The notes beneath the pieces were generated by a model. It saw only the letters and a program-made list of their open reading frames with translations. It was not told the DNA's origin and did not search any database. Shown here piece after piece: positions 1-8,099 of a stretch of DNA of 64,000 bases. The stretch's first letter is position 1. The number at the start of each line of letters is the position of its first letter. The stretch covers positions 2,262,001 through 2,326,000 of the forward strand of contig NZ_JABWQX020000001.1 of assembly GCF_014268655.2 (NCBI RefSeq), in the 5' to 3' direction. Origin of the DNA: Pseudomonas marvdashtae (GTDB taxonomy: Bacteria; Pseudomonadota; Gammaproteobacteria; Pseudomonadales; Pseudomonadaceae). A program made the translations under genes and the position numbers.

Positions 1-156
1 ACTCGTTCCCTGGAGATTCTCGAATACGTCCTGCACAACGTCCTGCCGGGCCTGGACGCAGAGACGGAGGTGAAGACCCTGGCCCATGAACTGATCAGCG
101 AGGAAATCGACATGCGCCGCAGCCTGGAGCAACAGCGCGCCGAGGTGCAGGCCTGA
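1..156 (+). CDS. C-terminal end of a T3SS gene, possibly SctW/HrpJ gatekeeper (partial)
   Basis: An open frame enters from the left edge and stops at TGA 154-156, which overlaps the ATG of the next gene (ATGA). About 51 residues are visible, acidic and helical, including a VLHNVLPGL stretch and a charged tail. Position just upstream of sctV and the general look of the tail fit the SctW (YopN/HrpJ) gatekeeper family, but so short a piece cannot decide it. SctD, which is absent from the rest of the window, would be the main alternative. That it is a real translated gene is supported by the translational coupling; the family call is inference. Confidence 0.45.
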   Translation, partial: TRSLEILEYVLHNVLPGLDAETEVKTLAHELISEEIDMRRSLEQQRAEVQA

Positions 157-506
157 TGCGCCACGAAATGCTCAGCCGCCAAGAGCAGGACGCCGTCGAG
201 TTGCTCAAGGGCATGGGCGAGCTCTATCGCCGTGGCGGCCAACCGCAAAAAGGCTTGGTGATGCTGCTGATTGCGGTGCATCTGGCACCGCGCGATCCCA
301 TGTTGCTGCGTGGCCTGGCGATGGCCTTCACCGACAGCGCCCAGCCGGCCCGCGCATTAAATGCGTTGGACCGGTTGGTGGCGGCCGAAGGCGAATCGCC
401 GGGCGCGTTGTTGCTACGCAGCCGCGCGTTGTGGGGCGCCGCACGGAAGGAAGAGGCGCGCCAGTGCTTCAAACGTTATCTGATCGCCCGCAGGGCCGCT
501 CGATGA
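156..506 (+). CDS. Small TPR protein of the T3SS (SctG/YscG-like)
   Basis: A 116-residue protein with no signal peptide or membrane segment. It is built of about three helical hairpins with TPR-like spacing (GELYRRGGQPQKGLVML, then RGLAMAFTDSAQPARAL, then SRALWGAARKEEARQCF). T3SS clusters of the Rhc type and others carry such small TPR proteins beside sctV, where they act as cytosolic chaperones or partners of needle subunits (YscG/PscG type). It overlaps the previous stop by one base and sctV by four bases (ATGA 503-506), so it is part of one translationally coupled unit. The fold is visible; the chaperone role is inferred from family and context. Confidence 0.6.
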   Translation: MRHEMLSRQEQDAVELLKGMGELYRRGGQPQKGLVMLLIAVHLAPRDPMLLRGLAMAFTDSAQPARALNALDRLVAAEGESPGALLLRSRALWGAARKEEARQCFKRYLIARRAAR

Positions 507-2647
507 TGCGGGTCATGAACCACCTGAATGCCCTGGCACGCGTCGCCGCCACGCGCAGCGACGTGGTCATTGTTGCGTTCATGCTGATGGCCATCGTGAT
601 GATGATCATCCCGCTGCCCACTTGGCTGGTCGACGCGCTGATCGGCATGAACATTGCGCTGAGCATCCTGATCCTGATCGTCGCGTTTTATATTTCGCAC
701 TCGGTGGAGTTCTCCGCGCTGCCACCGCTGATCCTGCTCAGCACGCTGTTTCGCCTGTCCTTGTCAATCACCACCACGCGTTTGATTCTGCTGGATGGCA
801 ACGCCGGTCACATCGTCAAGGCCTTCGGCGATTTTGTCATCGCAGGCCAGGTTGTGGTGGGCCTGGTGGTGTTCTTGATCATCACGGTGGCGCAGTTCGT
901 GGTGATCACCAAAGGCGCCGAGCGCGTCGCCGAGGTCGCGGCGCGCTTTACCCTGGACGCGATGCCGGGCAAGCAAATGAGCATCGATAACGACCTGCGT
1001 AACGGCGACATCGATCAGCCCGAGGCCCGTCGCCGTCGCTCGCGACTTGAGCGCGAAAGCCAGATGTTCGGCGCCATGGACGGCGCAATGAAATTCGTCA
1101 AAGGCGATGCGATCGCCGGGCTGGTGATTCTTTCGGTCAATCTGCTGGGTGGCATGCTGATTGGCATGCTCGAGCGGGATATGTCATTCGGCGACGCGGC
1201 GCATACCTACTCGCTGCTGACGGTGGGCGACGGGCTGATCGCGCAGATTCCGGCGTTGTTGATTTCAGTGGCGGCGGGGACGGTGGTCACCCGCGTCAAC
1301 AGCGACAACGCCAGCGGAAACCTCGGCACGGAAATTCTGCAGCAACTGGGCGCCAGTCACATGGCGCTGGGGTTGACGGCGTTGATCCTGCTGGGCGTTG
1401 CGCTGCTGCCAGGTTTCCCGGCGCTGGTTTTCATTGGCCTGGCAGCGGTGCTTGGAGGCGCGGCATTCGTCATGTACCGCCGTGGCCGGGTGGTCGAGGT
1501 GCTTGCCGTTGAAGCTGTCAGCGAAGCGGCTGACGATCAAGCACCCGTGCCCGAACCATCCCAGCTGCTTGGCAAGCCGCTGGACAGCCGGCTGTTGCTC
1601 AGCATGGGCTCGGCGTTGGGCCAGGCGGCGCCGGAGCTGCCGCTGCGCCAGCGACTTGAAGCCTTGTGTCATGACATTCGCGCTGACCTGGGAATCGAAG
1701 TGCCCGTGCCCGACCTGTATATCGATCCGTCGATGGCGGCCAACCGCTTTGTCATTGAGCTGGAGGGCGTGCCGGTCAGCGAAGGCGACTTGCCCCCCGA
1801 TTGCTTGTTGCTCAAGGACGATCCGGTGCATGCGCACTTGCTCGACATTGCGCTGCTGGAGCACGATTCGCCCCTCAGCCAGCGGCCGGCGCATTGGCTA
1901 GAACGGCATCATCAGGACAGCCTGCAAGAGGCCGGCATCGGTTTCATGCTGCCTGACGAGGTGCTGCGCGCCATGGTCGAGCGCACGGTGCGCCGTTACG
2001 CAGCGGATTTTCTCGGGATCCAGGAGACCCGAGCGATCCTCGAGCGCATGGAAGGCCTCTACAGCGAGTTAGTCAAGGAAGTGCTGCGCATCGTGCCGTT
2101 GCAACGCATCGCCGAGGCCCTGCGCTTGCTGATCGCTGAAGGTGTCTCGATCCGCAATCAACGCGCATTGCTCGAGGCAATGGTCGAATGGGGCGCGCGG
2201 CAAACCGATGCACCGGGTCTGGCCGAACAACTGCGCGCCGCACTGGCCCGCCAGATCAGCCACCAGTTCGCCGACCGCAACCGGGTCATCAGCGCCTTCG
2301 TGCTCACCCCGGGCCTGGAAGAACAATTGCGCACGAGCACGCGGCGTCTGGAGAACCCTGGCGATTCATTGCCCGAACACACCAACCGCGCGCTGCTGAC
2401 GCAAATGCGTCACGCCTGTGAGCGCTTGCCTGAGGAAGGCCAGACGGTATTGCTGGTGCATCCCGAATTGCGGCGTGGCATGCGTCGCCTGGTGGTGCGC
2501 GGCGAGCTGGAACTGGCGGTCCTGTCGTTTCGCGAGCTGGCCGGCGAGTACAACCTGCAAGCACTCGGCACCATCAGCCTGAACGAAATCACTCATCGAC
2601 GCCCAGCCAGCGGCGTCCCGATTACTCAGATGGCGAGCGCCTCATGA
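503..2647 (+). CDS. sctV: T3SS export-gate protein SctV (HrcV/RhcV, FlhA family)
   Basis: This is the 714-residue major export-gate subunit of the inner-membrane export apparatus. The N-terminal half has about eight membrane helices and the FlhA/LcrD family block around LSTLFRLSLSITTTRLILL. It continues through the conserved cytoplasmic loop (FTLDAMPGKQMSIDNDLRNG). The C-terminal third is the soluble domain that forms the nonameric ring and docks chaperone-substrate complexes. The ATG at 503 was preferred over an upstream in-frame start at 431 because it makes the ATGA overlap with the TPR gene and places the first helix normally. It overlaps the secretin gene downstream by four bases. Confidence 0.93.
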   Translation: MMRVMNHLNALARVAATRSDVVIVAFMLMAIVMMIIPLPTWLVDALIGMNIALSILILIVAFYISHSVEFSALPPLILLSTLFRLSLSITTTRLILLDGNAGHIVKAFGDFVIAGQVVVGLVVFLIITVAQFVVITKGAERVAEVAARFTLDAMPGKQMSIDNDLRNGDIDQPEARRRRSRLERESQMFGAMDGAMKFVKGDAIAGLVILSVNLLGGMLIGMLERDMSFGDAAHTYSLLTVGDGLIAQIPALLISVAAGTVVTRVNSDNASGNLGTEILQQLGASHMALGLTALILLGVALLPGFPALVFIGLAAVLGGAAFVMYRRGRVVEVLAVEAVSEAADDQAPVPEPSQLLGKPLDSRLLLSMGSALGQAAPELPLRQRLEALCHDIRADLGIEVPVPDLYIDPSMAANRFVIELEGVPVSEGDLPPDCLLLKDDPVHAHLLDIALLEHDSPLSQRPAHWLERHHQDSLQEAGIGFMLPDEVLRAMVERTVRRYAADFLGIQETRAILERMEGLYSELVKEVLRIVPLQRIAEALRLLIAEGVSIRNQRALLEAMVEWGARQTDAPGLAEQLRAALARQISHQFADRNRVISAFVLTPGLEEQLRTSTRRLENPGDSLPEHTNRALLTQMRHACERLPEEGQTVLLVHPELRRGMRRLVVRGELELAVLSFRELAGEYNLQALGTISLNEITHRRPASGVPITQMASAS

Positions 2648-3963
2648 CGTGTTTTGTGCAGTTTCGTGGCTTCTGGATAGCCGCCGTTGCAGCGTTGGCG
2701 CTGCCCGTGATCGCCTGTGCGCAGACCATCGCCGAAGGCAGTACCGGCAACCTTGACCTGGCGTCCGGCGAAGGGCGCATCTTGAGCTTCACGGCACCGG
2801 TTGACTCGGTGCTCGTCGCAGACCCCGGTATTGCCGATTTGCAGGTGGTGTCACCCGGGTTGATTTACGTGTTTGGCAAAGCCCCCGGGCAGACCAGCCT
2901 GATCGCCCTAAGCCCTGATGGCGAGCAACTGGCGGCGTTGAGCCTGTCCGTCAGCAGCGGTACCCAGGCCATCAGTCGCCCGCTAAAGGCGCTGCATCCA
3001 GGCAGCAGCGCGCAGATATCGGCAATCGGTAATCGAGTCGTGGCCAAAGGCAGCGTCAAGAGTGTGGGCGAGGCCACCGACTTGAACGCGCTGCTGAGTA
3101 CCGAAGGCCAGGATTTCAAGAGCGCAATCAACGGTGCGTCATACGAGGGCTCGGCGCAGGTCAACATCCGCGTGCGGTTTGCCGAGGTGTCGCGCTCCGA
3201 ACTGCTGCGCTACGGCGTCAACTGGAACGCATTGTTCAACAACGGCACGTTCTCATTCGGCCTGCTCACGGGCGGCGCGTTGGCGGCAGAGGCGGCCAGT
3301 GGTGGCTCCAACGTGATCAGCGCCGGGCTGACGTCGGGCAATGTGAATATCGACGCGATGCTTGAGGCGCTGCAAAGCAACGGCATCCTCGAGATCCTTG
3401 CCGAGCCGAACATCACGGCCATGACCGGCCAGACCGCGAGTTTCCTTGCCGGGGGTGAAGTCGCCGTGCCGGTGCCGGTAAACCGCGATCTGGTCGGCAT
3501 CGAATACAAGCAATACGGCGTGTCGCTGCTGTTCAGCCCGACGGTCCTGCCCAACGACCGAATCGCCCTGCAGGTGCGTCCTGAAGTGAGCAGTCTGATG
3601 GCCTCCAGTACGGTCAGCGTGGGCGGTTATCAAGTGCCGTCGTTCAGGGTGCGGCGTGCCGATACGCGGGTTGAGGTCGGCAGCGGCCAGACCTTCGCGA
3701 TCGCCGGGCTGTTCCAGCGCGAAAGCAGCCAGGACGTAGAGAAAGTACCAATGCTTGGCGACATGCCGATCCTCGGCAATCTGTTTCGCTCCAAGCGCTT
3801 TCAGCGCAATGAAACCGAACTGGTGATTCTGATCACGCCGTATCTGGTACAGCCGGTACGTGCGCGAACCCTTGCCACGCCACTCGACGCTCGACCTGCG
3901 GACACCACCACGGCATCGGCGGGGCCGCGCAACGGCGGGATGTTCGGCTTCTACATGAATTGA
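2644..3963 (+). CDS. Tad-type secretin forming the T3SS outer-membrane ring (RhcC2, CpaC/RcpA-like)
   Basis: A 439-residue protein with a Sec signal peptide (cleavage probably after VIACA). The N-terminal domain (about residues 33-105) has the pilus-formation pattern of CpaC/RcpA, with SFTAPVDSVLVADPGIADLQ and YVFGKAPGQTSL. The C-terminal half is a secretin pore domain (EILAEPNITAMTGQTASFL, then SGQTFAIAGLFQRESS, VPMLGDMPILGNLFRS and ELVILITPYLV). There is no SctC-type N0-N1 region in it; that part is encoded separately at 5354-5959. Split secretins of this kind are known from the rhizobial T3SS (RhcC1/RhcC2) and the second P. syringae T3SS. The gene is coupled to sctV and followed after 13 bp by a CpaD-like lipoprotein. 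Confidence 0.88.
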   Translation: MTCFVQFRGFWIAAVAALALPVIACAQTIAEGSTGNLDLASGEGRILSFTAPVDSVLVADPGIADLQVVSPGLIYVFGKAPGQTSLIALSPDGEQLAALSLSVSSGTQAISRPLKALHPGSSAQISAIGNRVVAKGSVKSVGEATDLNALLSTEGQDFKSAINGASYEGSAQVNIRVRFAEVSRSELLRYGVNWNALFNNGTFSFGLLTGGALAAEAASGGSNVISAGLTSGNVNIDAMLEALQSNGILEILAEPNITAMTGQTASFLAGGEVAVPVPVNRDLVGIEYKQYGVSLLFSPTVLPNDRIALQVRPEVSSLMASSTVSVGGYQVPSFRVRRADTRVEVGSGQTFAIAGLFQRESSQDVEKVPMLGDMPILGNLFRSKRFQRNETELVILITPYLVQPVRARTLATPLDARPADTTTASAGPRNGGMFGFYMN

Positions 3964-3976
3964 ACAGGGAGCAACC

Positions 3977-4384
3977 ATGAATCGTGTACTGCTGCTGATT
4001 GGCCTGGCGCTGACGCTGCTGGCGGGTTGCAAGACCCAGCTGACACCCGCGAGCTACTCGCCGGATTACCAGGCGCTGACCCGCGCCGACGGCCGGGTCG
4101 AACTGGTGCCGGTGGAATGCTTGAAGCCTTCGGTCGAGGATCAGTTGGGCGACGATGAAGAAACGCACGTGCCGTTATTGCCACCCGGCTGCGCCAACAA
4201 CCTTACGCTTTTGCAGATGGTCGAGCAGCGTTCGGATTTGTTCCAGGGCAGGGCGACCGGTCCGACCATGGCCGCGCCAGTGGGGCGCGCGGCGCAGGTC
4301 TACATTGATGGTTATGACCGCGAGGAGCTGCGCCGGCGCCAATCCGAGCAGCAGGCAAGGGCCGACAAGCAGGAGCGCCAATGA
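3977..4384 (+). CDS. CpaD-like lipoprotein accompanying the T3SS secretin
   Basis: A 135-residue lipoprotein with a clean lipobox (LLAGC, Cys at about 18) after a hydrophobic segment. Its middle shows the pattern of the Tad-pilus lipoprotein CpaD/RcpB: a Gly-Cys-Ala start of the conserved block (PPGCANNLTLLQMVEQ), then a D-L-x-x-GR-x-x-GP segment and a YxxGY-like end. The tail is charged and probably helical. An AGGGAG ribosome site lies 8 bases upstream of the ATG. CpaD proteins act with the Tad secretin at the outer membrane, so here it probably helps assemble or stabilise the neighbouring Tad-type T3SS secretin. The family call rests on motif recognition without a profile search. Confidence 0.65.
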   Translation: MNRVLLLIGLALTLLAGCKTQLTPASYSPDYQALTRADGRVELVPVECLKPSVEDQLGDDEETHVPLLPPGCANNLTLLQMVEQRSDLFQGRATGPTMAAPVGRAAQVYIDGYDREELRRRQSEQQARADKQERQ

Positions 4385-4395
4385 CTGTCCTTGCC

Positions 4396-5178
4396 CTAGT
4401 GAGTATCGACCAGCCCCAATTCGCGCGCCTGGGCTTGCGGGTCTTCCATGGCCTTGATGCGTCGCGCTTCAGCCAACAGCTTCTCGCGTTGCGCGTTGGA
4501 AATGTCGTCAAGGCCCAGGGTGCGGATGTCCTGTTCGCGGCCGGCGAGCACGCTGATCAACAGCGCGTTGCGTTGGTGACGGGGCAGGGCCCGTGCGGAC
4601 TCGACGACGGTATGGATAGTGTCCAGCGCCCGTTGCGATTTGCCCCCCAGGGCGTAGGCCAGGGCGAGGTTGCAACGGGTGTCGAGGTCGTTGGGCGCGA
4701 TCGTGAGGCTTTGGTTGAACGCCGCCTGGGCCGCGTCGGGTCGACCCCGCAGAATCTGCGCGATGCCCAGCCGGTTGAACGCTTCGGGTTGATCGGGTTG
4801 CGCACTGGCCTGGGTCAGCACCGTCACCGCGCGGTCCAGCTTACCTTGGCGCAGTTGTGCGCTGCCCAGGCCCAGCAAGGCGGCTGCGCTGTCCGGTTGG
4901 CGTTCCAGCGCTTGTTGATAGGCGCGCTCGGCGCCTCGTGCGTCACCGTTGGCCAATCGTGTTTCGCCCAGTTTGAGCCAGGCCTCGAGTTGCGCCTGCG
5001 GCAGCTGCGTGGCCTTTTCATAAAGCCCGGCGGCGGTCACGGTGTCGCCGCGTTGTTGCAGGTCGGCTGCCAGGCCCATGAAGCGTTCGTAACTGCCGTC
5101 GGAGGCGGGCGGGGTGCTGCAGGATACGAGCGTGACGCTGCCAAGCAAGATCAACGTGGGGGCGAAGCGACTGGGCAT
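4396..5178 (-). CDS. TPR lipoprotein, TadD-like, inverted inside the T3SS cluster
   Basis: A 260-residue lipoprotein: signal peptide with lipobox LVSC (Cys about 20), Ser at +2, then about five TPR hairpins (for example AAGLYEKATQLPQAQLEAWLKLG and AERAYQQALERQPDSAAALLGLG). Tad-pilus loci encode such a lipoprotein (TadD) that works as a pilotin-like factor for the RcpA secretin. Next to the CpaC-like secretin and CpaD-like protein this role is plausible, but TPR lipoproteins are common and the call is contextual. It is transcribed against the rest of the cluster, converging on the CpaD-like gene (11 bp apart) and diverging from the secretin N-part gene, so it needs its own promoter. Confidence 0.62.
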   Translation of the reverse strand: MPSRFAPTLILLGSVTLVSCSTPPASDGSYERFMGLAADLQQRGDTVTAAGLYEKATQLPQAQLEAWLKLGETRLANGDARGAERAYQQALERQPDSAAALLGLGSAQLRQGKLDRAVTVLTQASAQPDQPEAFNRLGIAQILRGRPDAAQAAFNQSLTIAPNDLDTRCNLALAYALGGKSQRALDTIHTVVESARALPRHQRNALLISVLAGREQDIRTLGLDDISNAQREKLLAEARRIKAMEDPQAQARELGLVDTH

Positions 5179-5353
5179 GGGAAAGACTCTTGGGTCGAGG
5201 ACAGCGGGGCAATTGCTCGATCAGCTGCGGGGGCCGGTCAACCGAAACGGCTCACCCGACGCGAGCCTCATTTTATCGAGTTGAAGCGCAATAGCGAACG
5301 TTATGTGCGCGGTGTTTCCCGTTCCACCGTCGGCACCCGTGGGGGACGCCGTC
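5179..5353. promoter_or_regulatory. Divergent intergenic region between the TadD-like gene and the main T3SS operon
   Basis: The start of the long plus-strand operon (secretin N-part to sctU) and of the inverted TPR lipoprotein gene both face this 175-bp gap, so at least two promoters are expected. A short inverted repeat GGCTC-N9-GAGCC occupies 5249-5267, followed by an AT-rich patch at 5268-5287. No convincing hrp box (GGAACC-N16-CCAC) and no clear rhizobial tts box was seen, which argues against control by an HrpL-type sigma factor here. Confidence 0.45.
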
Positions 5354-5959
5354 ATGGGTAATCCTTCATTCAAAAAATGGTTTTTCTCGGCACTGATGAC
5401 GGTTCTGGCCTCGACCGGCATACGCGCCGCAGACGCGCCGGCCGGCGATGCGCCGCAGTGGTTCGCCGAGCCGTATGCCTACGTGCTGGTCGAGCAGGAT
5501 GTGCGCGCCGCACTCGAAGAGTTCGGCCACAACCTGGGGCTGGTCGTGGTCATGTCGGACAAGGTTCGTGGCAAGTCTCGCAGCAAGGTTCGCGGCGAGT
5601 CGGCGGGGGATTTCCTGACGCAGCTGTGCAACGTCAACAGCCTGAGCTGGTACTTCGACGGCAACATTCTGTACCTGAGCGCCGATGCGGAAAACGCCAC
5701 GCGCCTGTTCAAGGCTCAGGGGCACGACCTTGAGCAGCTTGAAGATTACCTGGGCAGCCTGGACGTCTACGGCAAGCAGCTTTCGTCCCGTGCGGGCCCC
5801 GATGGCGATGAGCTGTTCGTCTCGGGACCGCCGGCGTACCTGGGCATGGTCCAGCAGCATGTCGACCACCAGCAACGCCCCGTCACTGCGCCCGTCGCGC
5901 GTGAGCGCGGTGTGCGCGTATTTCGTGGGGGCGTGGTGACCCTTGAAGCCAGCCACTGA
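5354..5959 (+). CDS. sctC1: SctC N-terminal half, N0/N1-type secretin protein (RhcC1)
   Basis: A 201-residue exported protein. The chosen start (ATG 5354, after a GGGGGA ribosome site) gives a signal peptide ending near IRAADA. After it comes the T3SS secretin N0 pattern (residues about 40-100: EQDVRAALEEFGHNLGL, VVMSDKVRG, a block ending LSWYFDGNILYL) and then an N1-like domain. It stops before any N3 or pore domain, so it cannot form an outer-membrane channel alone. This is the RhcC1 half of the split secretin; RhcC2 is at 2644-3963. An upstream in-frame start at 5303 would destroy the signal peptide. The gene heads the long operon that ends with sctU. Confidence 0.82.
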   Translation: MGNPSFKKWFFSALMTVLASTGIRAADAPAGDAPQWFAEPYAYVLVEQDVRAALEEFGHNLGLVVVMSDKVRGKSRSKVRGESAGDFLTQLCNVNSLSWYFDGNILYLSADAENATRLFKAQGHDLEQLEDYLGSLDVYGKQLSSRAGPDGDELFVSGPPAYLGMVQQHVDHQQRPVTAPVARERGVRVFRGGVVTLEASH

Positions 5960-6012
5960 AACCCGACAAGCAAAAACAGCAAGCCCATAACCCACTGGTA
6001 AGGAGCAATACG

Positions 6013-6231
6013 ATGTCAGTCAGCCCTGTCGACAGCACCACCCACATCACCGCCACGCCGGAAGCGCAGTTCAATGCCGCAGTGGACAAATCCAAGGCAG
6101 AAATGAGCGATGACGAACTCACCGAAGCCCTGATCACCCAAGCCGTTACCGTCGCCGGGCAGTTCATCATCATGCCCAAGGCCCAGGAAATGCTGAACGA
6201 AGCCCAGTCGTCCGAAGACGACGAAGAGTAG
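6013..6231 (+). CDS. Candidate needle/pilus subunit (SctF position)
   Basis: A 72-residue soluble protein without signal peptide, preceded by a strong ribosome site (AGGAG, 7 bases before the ATG). It has a Thr/Ala-rich N-terminus, a helical middle (DDELTEALITQAVTVAGQF) and an acidic tail. Size, lack of a signal and placement immediately before sctI match T3SS needle or pilus subunits (NopA and HrpA type), whose sequences diverge too fast for recognition by eye. High-level expression suggested by the ribosome site would suit a filament protein. The assignment is positional. Confidence 0.5.
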   Translation: MSVSPVDSTTHITATPEAQFNAAVDKSKAEMSDDELTEALITQAVTVAGQFIIMPKAQEMLNEAQSSEDDEE

Positions 6232-6240
6232 GCCGCCGCC

Positions 6241-6681
6241 ATGACCGCAAGTCTCGCAGCACCCGCCACGGCGGCATTGCCGCCGTCAGGCGTACAGACC
6301 TCGCAGAATCTCTTCGAACACATGGCCGGCAATGCCAAGGGCATGCCCCAGGGCGCCAGCCCGCATCAGATAGGCGAAGGCTTGATGGAGCGCCTGAACG
6401 GATTCATCGACCGCTCACGCAGTTTTTCCGAACGCGCCGATGCCCTCACCAGCGGCTCACCGCCGGGCGCTGCCTCGGGGCCAGGTAATACGCCAGCGGC
6501 AGCGCCGGCACAAAACCACGCCAACAGCGGGCAGCCGCCGAAAAAGGTCGGTGAACAGCAGGTCGATCAGATCGTCCATTCGCTGGGCAAGATGTTCGAC
6601 TATTCCATCGAGACGCAAATGGTGGTGCGCGGTGCAACGCAGATATCCGGCTCCGCCAACACGCTATTGAAAGGTCAATAA
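6241..6681 (+). CDS. sctI: T3SS inner-rod protein SctI (NolB/HrpB/YscI family)
   Basis: A 146-residue protein whose low-complexity Pro/Ala/Gly middle (about 75-100) separates two helical ends. The last 35 residues (VDQIVHSLGKMFDYSIET, then QMVVRGATQISGSANTLLKGQ) are the conserved C-terminal rod helix of the YscI/HrpB family, which lines the lumen between the export gate and the needle. Placement between the needle candidate and sctJ is the position of nolB in rhizobial clusters. It starts nine bases after the previous stop with a weak ribosome site, so it is probably translated by coupling. Confidence 0.78.
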   Translation: MTASLAAPATAALPPSGVQTSQNLFEHMAGNAKGMPQGASPHQIGEGLMERLNGFIDRSRSFSERADALTSGSPPGAASGPGNTPAAAPAQNHANSGQPPKKVGEQQVDQIVHSLGKMFDYSIETQMVVRGATQISGSANTLLKGQ

Positions 6682-6684
6682 GCC

Positions 6685-7467
6685 ATGTCCAACCGCTGTC
6701 GTGCCTTGCGTTTGACGATCGTCGTTGCCTTTGCTGGATTGTTGCAGGCCTGCGATATCGACCTGTACACCAACCTGGACGAGCGCGAGGCCAATGCCAT
6801 GGTCGCCGTCCTGCTGCGCGACGGCGTTCCGGCCTCGCGCAAAGTACAGGACAACGGCCAACTGACGGTGGTGGTGGACGAAAAACGTTTCGCCCAAGCC
6901 ATGGCGTTGCTCGATGAAGCAGGTTTACCGGGCCAGTCGTTTTCCAACCTGGGCCAGGTCTTCAAGAGTAACGGCCTGGTGTCATCGCCGGTCCAGGAGC
7001 GGGCGCAAATGGTCTACGCCTTGAGCGAAGAACTGTCCCACAGCGTGTCGGAAATCGACGGCATCATCTCTTCTCGGGTGCACGTCGTGCTGCCGGACAA
7101 CGACTTGCTCAAGCGCGTGATATCGCCTTCCTCGGCATCTGTGCTGGTGCGCTACGACCCGGCCACCGATATCAATCAATTGATCCCGCAGATCAAGACG
7201 CTGGTCGCCAACGGGATTTCCGGCCTGAGCTACGAAGGCGTTTCGGTGACGGCCATCAAGGCTGCTGTCGCAGGCCAACGCAGCGGTGCCCAGCCGCGCC
7301 TGGCGAGCTTTCTGGGCATGTGGATGCTGGAAGACAATCTGCCCCGGGCGCGGCTGATCTTCGGTTTCCTGCTGCTCTGCACTCTGGGGCTTGCCGGCGT
7401 TATCGGTTGGCAGCATTGGCAGCGGCGCGGTGCCCAGTCGGTGTACGTGCTGGAAGACGCGCAATGA
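6685..7467 (+). CDS. sctJ: T3SS inner-membrane ring lipoprotein SctJ (HrcJ/RhcJ, PrgK family)
   Basis: A 260-residue lipoprotein with lipobox LQAC (Cys about 23). Two ring-building motif domains follow, with typical YscJ sequences (DLYTNLDEREANAMVAVLL, FSNLGQVFKSNGLVSSPVQE, and SSRVHVVLPDN). A C-terminal transmembrane helix lies around residues 224-243 before a short cytoplasmic tail. It forms the outer of the two concentric inner-membrane rings. It overlaps sctK by four bases (ATGA 7464-7467). Confidence 0.93.
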   Translation: MSNRCRALRLTIVVAFAGLLQACDIDLYTNLDEREANAMVAVLLRDGVPASRKVQDNGQLTVVVDEKRFAQAMALLDEAGLPGQSFSNLGQVFKSNGLVSSPVQERAQMVYALSEELSHSVSEIDGIISSRVHVVLPDNDLLKRVISPSSASVLVRYDPATDINQLIPQIKTLVANGISGLSYEGVSVTAIKAAVAGQRSGAQPRLASFLGMWMLEDNLPRARLIFGFLLLCTLGLAGVIGWQHWQRRGAQSVYVLEDAQ

Positions 7468-8099
7468 CAGCGGTTCCAAGCCCTCTGCGGCAAGCCTGGC
7501 AAACCTTGCTGGACCAACCGCTGGCCTTCGTCAATACGCGCCATCTGCATGAGTGCTGGTCGCAGCCGCTAACCGCTCAACAGCATGCGGCGCTGTACAC
7601 CATGCCGCGTTTCCAGGAGCGGCTGCTTCAGCAGTTGATGGGCCATTTCCGCCTGCCGGCGCTCGCGCTTGTGCCGCCGCCGGACGAACAGGATCTTGCG
7701 GTGCTGTTGCTCTCTCCCGAAGCGTTCAAGCGCTTGCCGCGTCTGTGCGGCGCGATCTGGCACGCGCAGACGTTGAGCCGCGAAATTCGCAGCGACCGGG
7801 TCAACTTATTGCGCGATGCGCTGGGCAGCGAGGTGTTCGCGCTGGCCCTCGCGCATCGCATGCTGGCGGGCGCTGCGGACCTGTTGCGCGAACCTGCCGA
7901 GTTGCTCGAAGCCATTGACCATGATGGCGCCCGTTGTGTGACGGCCTGGCTGCAGCGCCAGCCGGCCGGGTTGCGTGACTGGCTCCGGTTGCGTCTGGAG
8001 TTGACGCAGGTCGACGACTCGCCCAGCACGGCGGACCCGAACATCGTGCGCCGCGCCGCCGCGGCATTTGGCCCGCCAGACGGGGAGGTGGCCGGATGA
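7464..8099 (+). CDS. sctK: T3SS sorting-platform protein SctK (NolU/HrpD)
   Basis: A 211-residue soluble protein, Leu/Arg-rich and helical, with the YscK/HrpD-like pattern in the middle (LSPEAFKRLPRLCGAIWHA). SctK links the SctQ pods of the cytoplasmic sorting platform to the SctD ring. The family is weakly conserved, and the order J-K-L is the best support (rhcJ-nolU-rhcL in rhizobia, hrcJ-hrpD-hrpE in P. syringae). The ATG at 7464 is chosen for the four-base overlap with sctJ; an upstream in-frame start at 7320 lies well inside sctJ. It overlaps sctL by four bases. Confidence 0.75.
   Translation: MTAVPSPLRQAWQTLLDQPLAFVNTRHLHECWSQPLTAQQHAALYTMPRFQERLLQQLMGHFRLPALALVPPPDEQDLAVLLLSPEAFKRLPRLCGAIWHAQTLSREIRSDRVNLLRDALGSEVFALALAHRMLAGAADLLREPAELLEAIDHDGARCVTAWLQRQPAGLRDWLRLRLELTQVDDSPSTADPNIVRRAAAAFGPPDGEVAG

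Noticed and set aside
2644..5178. A true Tad pilus locus
   Set aside because: No tadA ATPase, tadB/C, prepilin peptidase or flp pilin is present, and the secretin is coupled to sctV, so these Tad-like parts belong to the T3SS.
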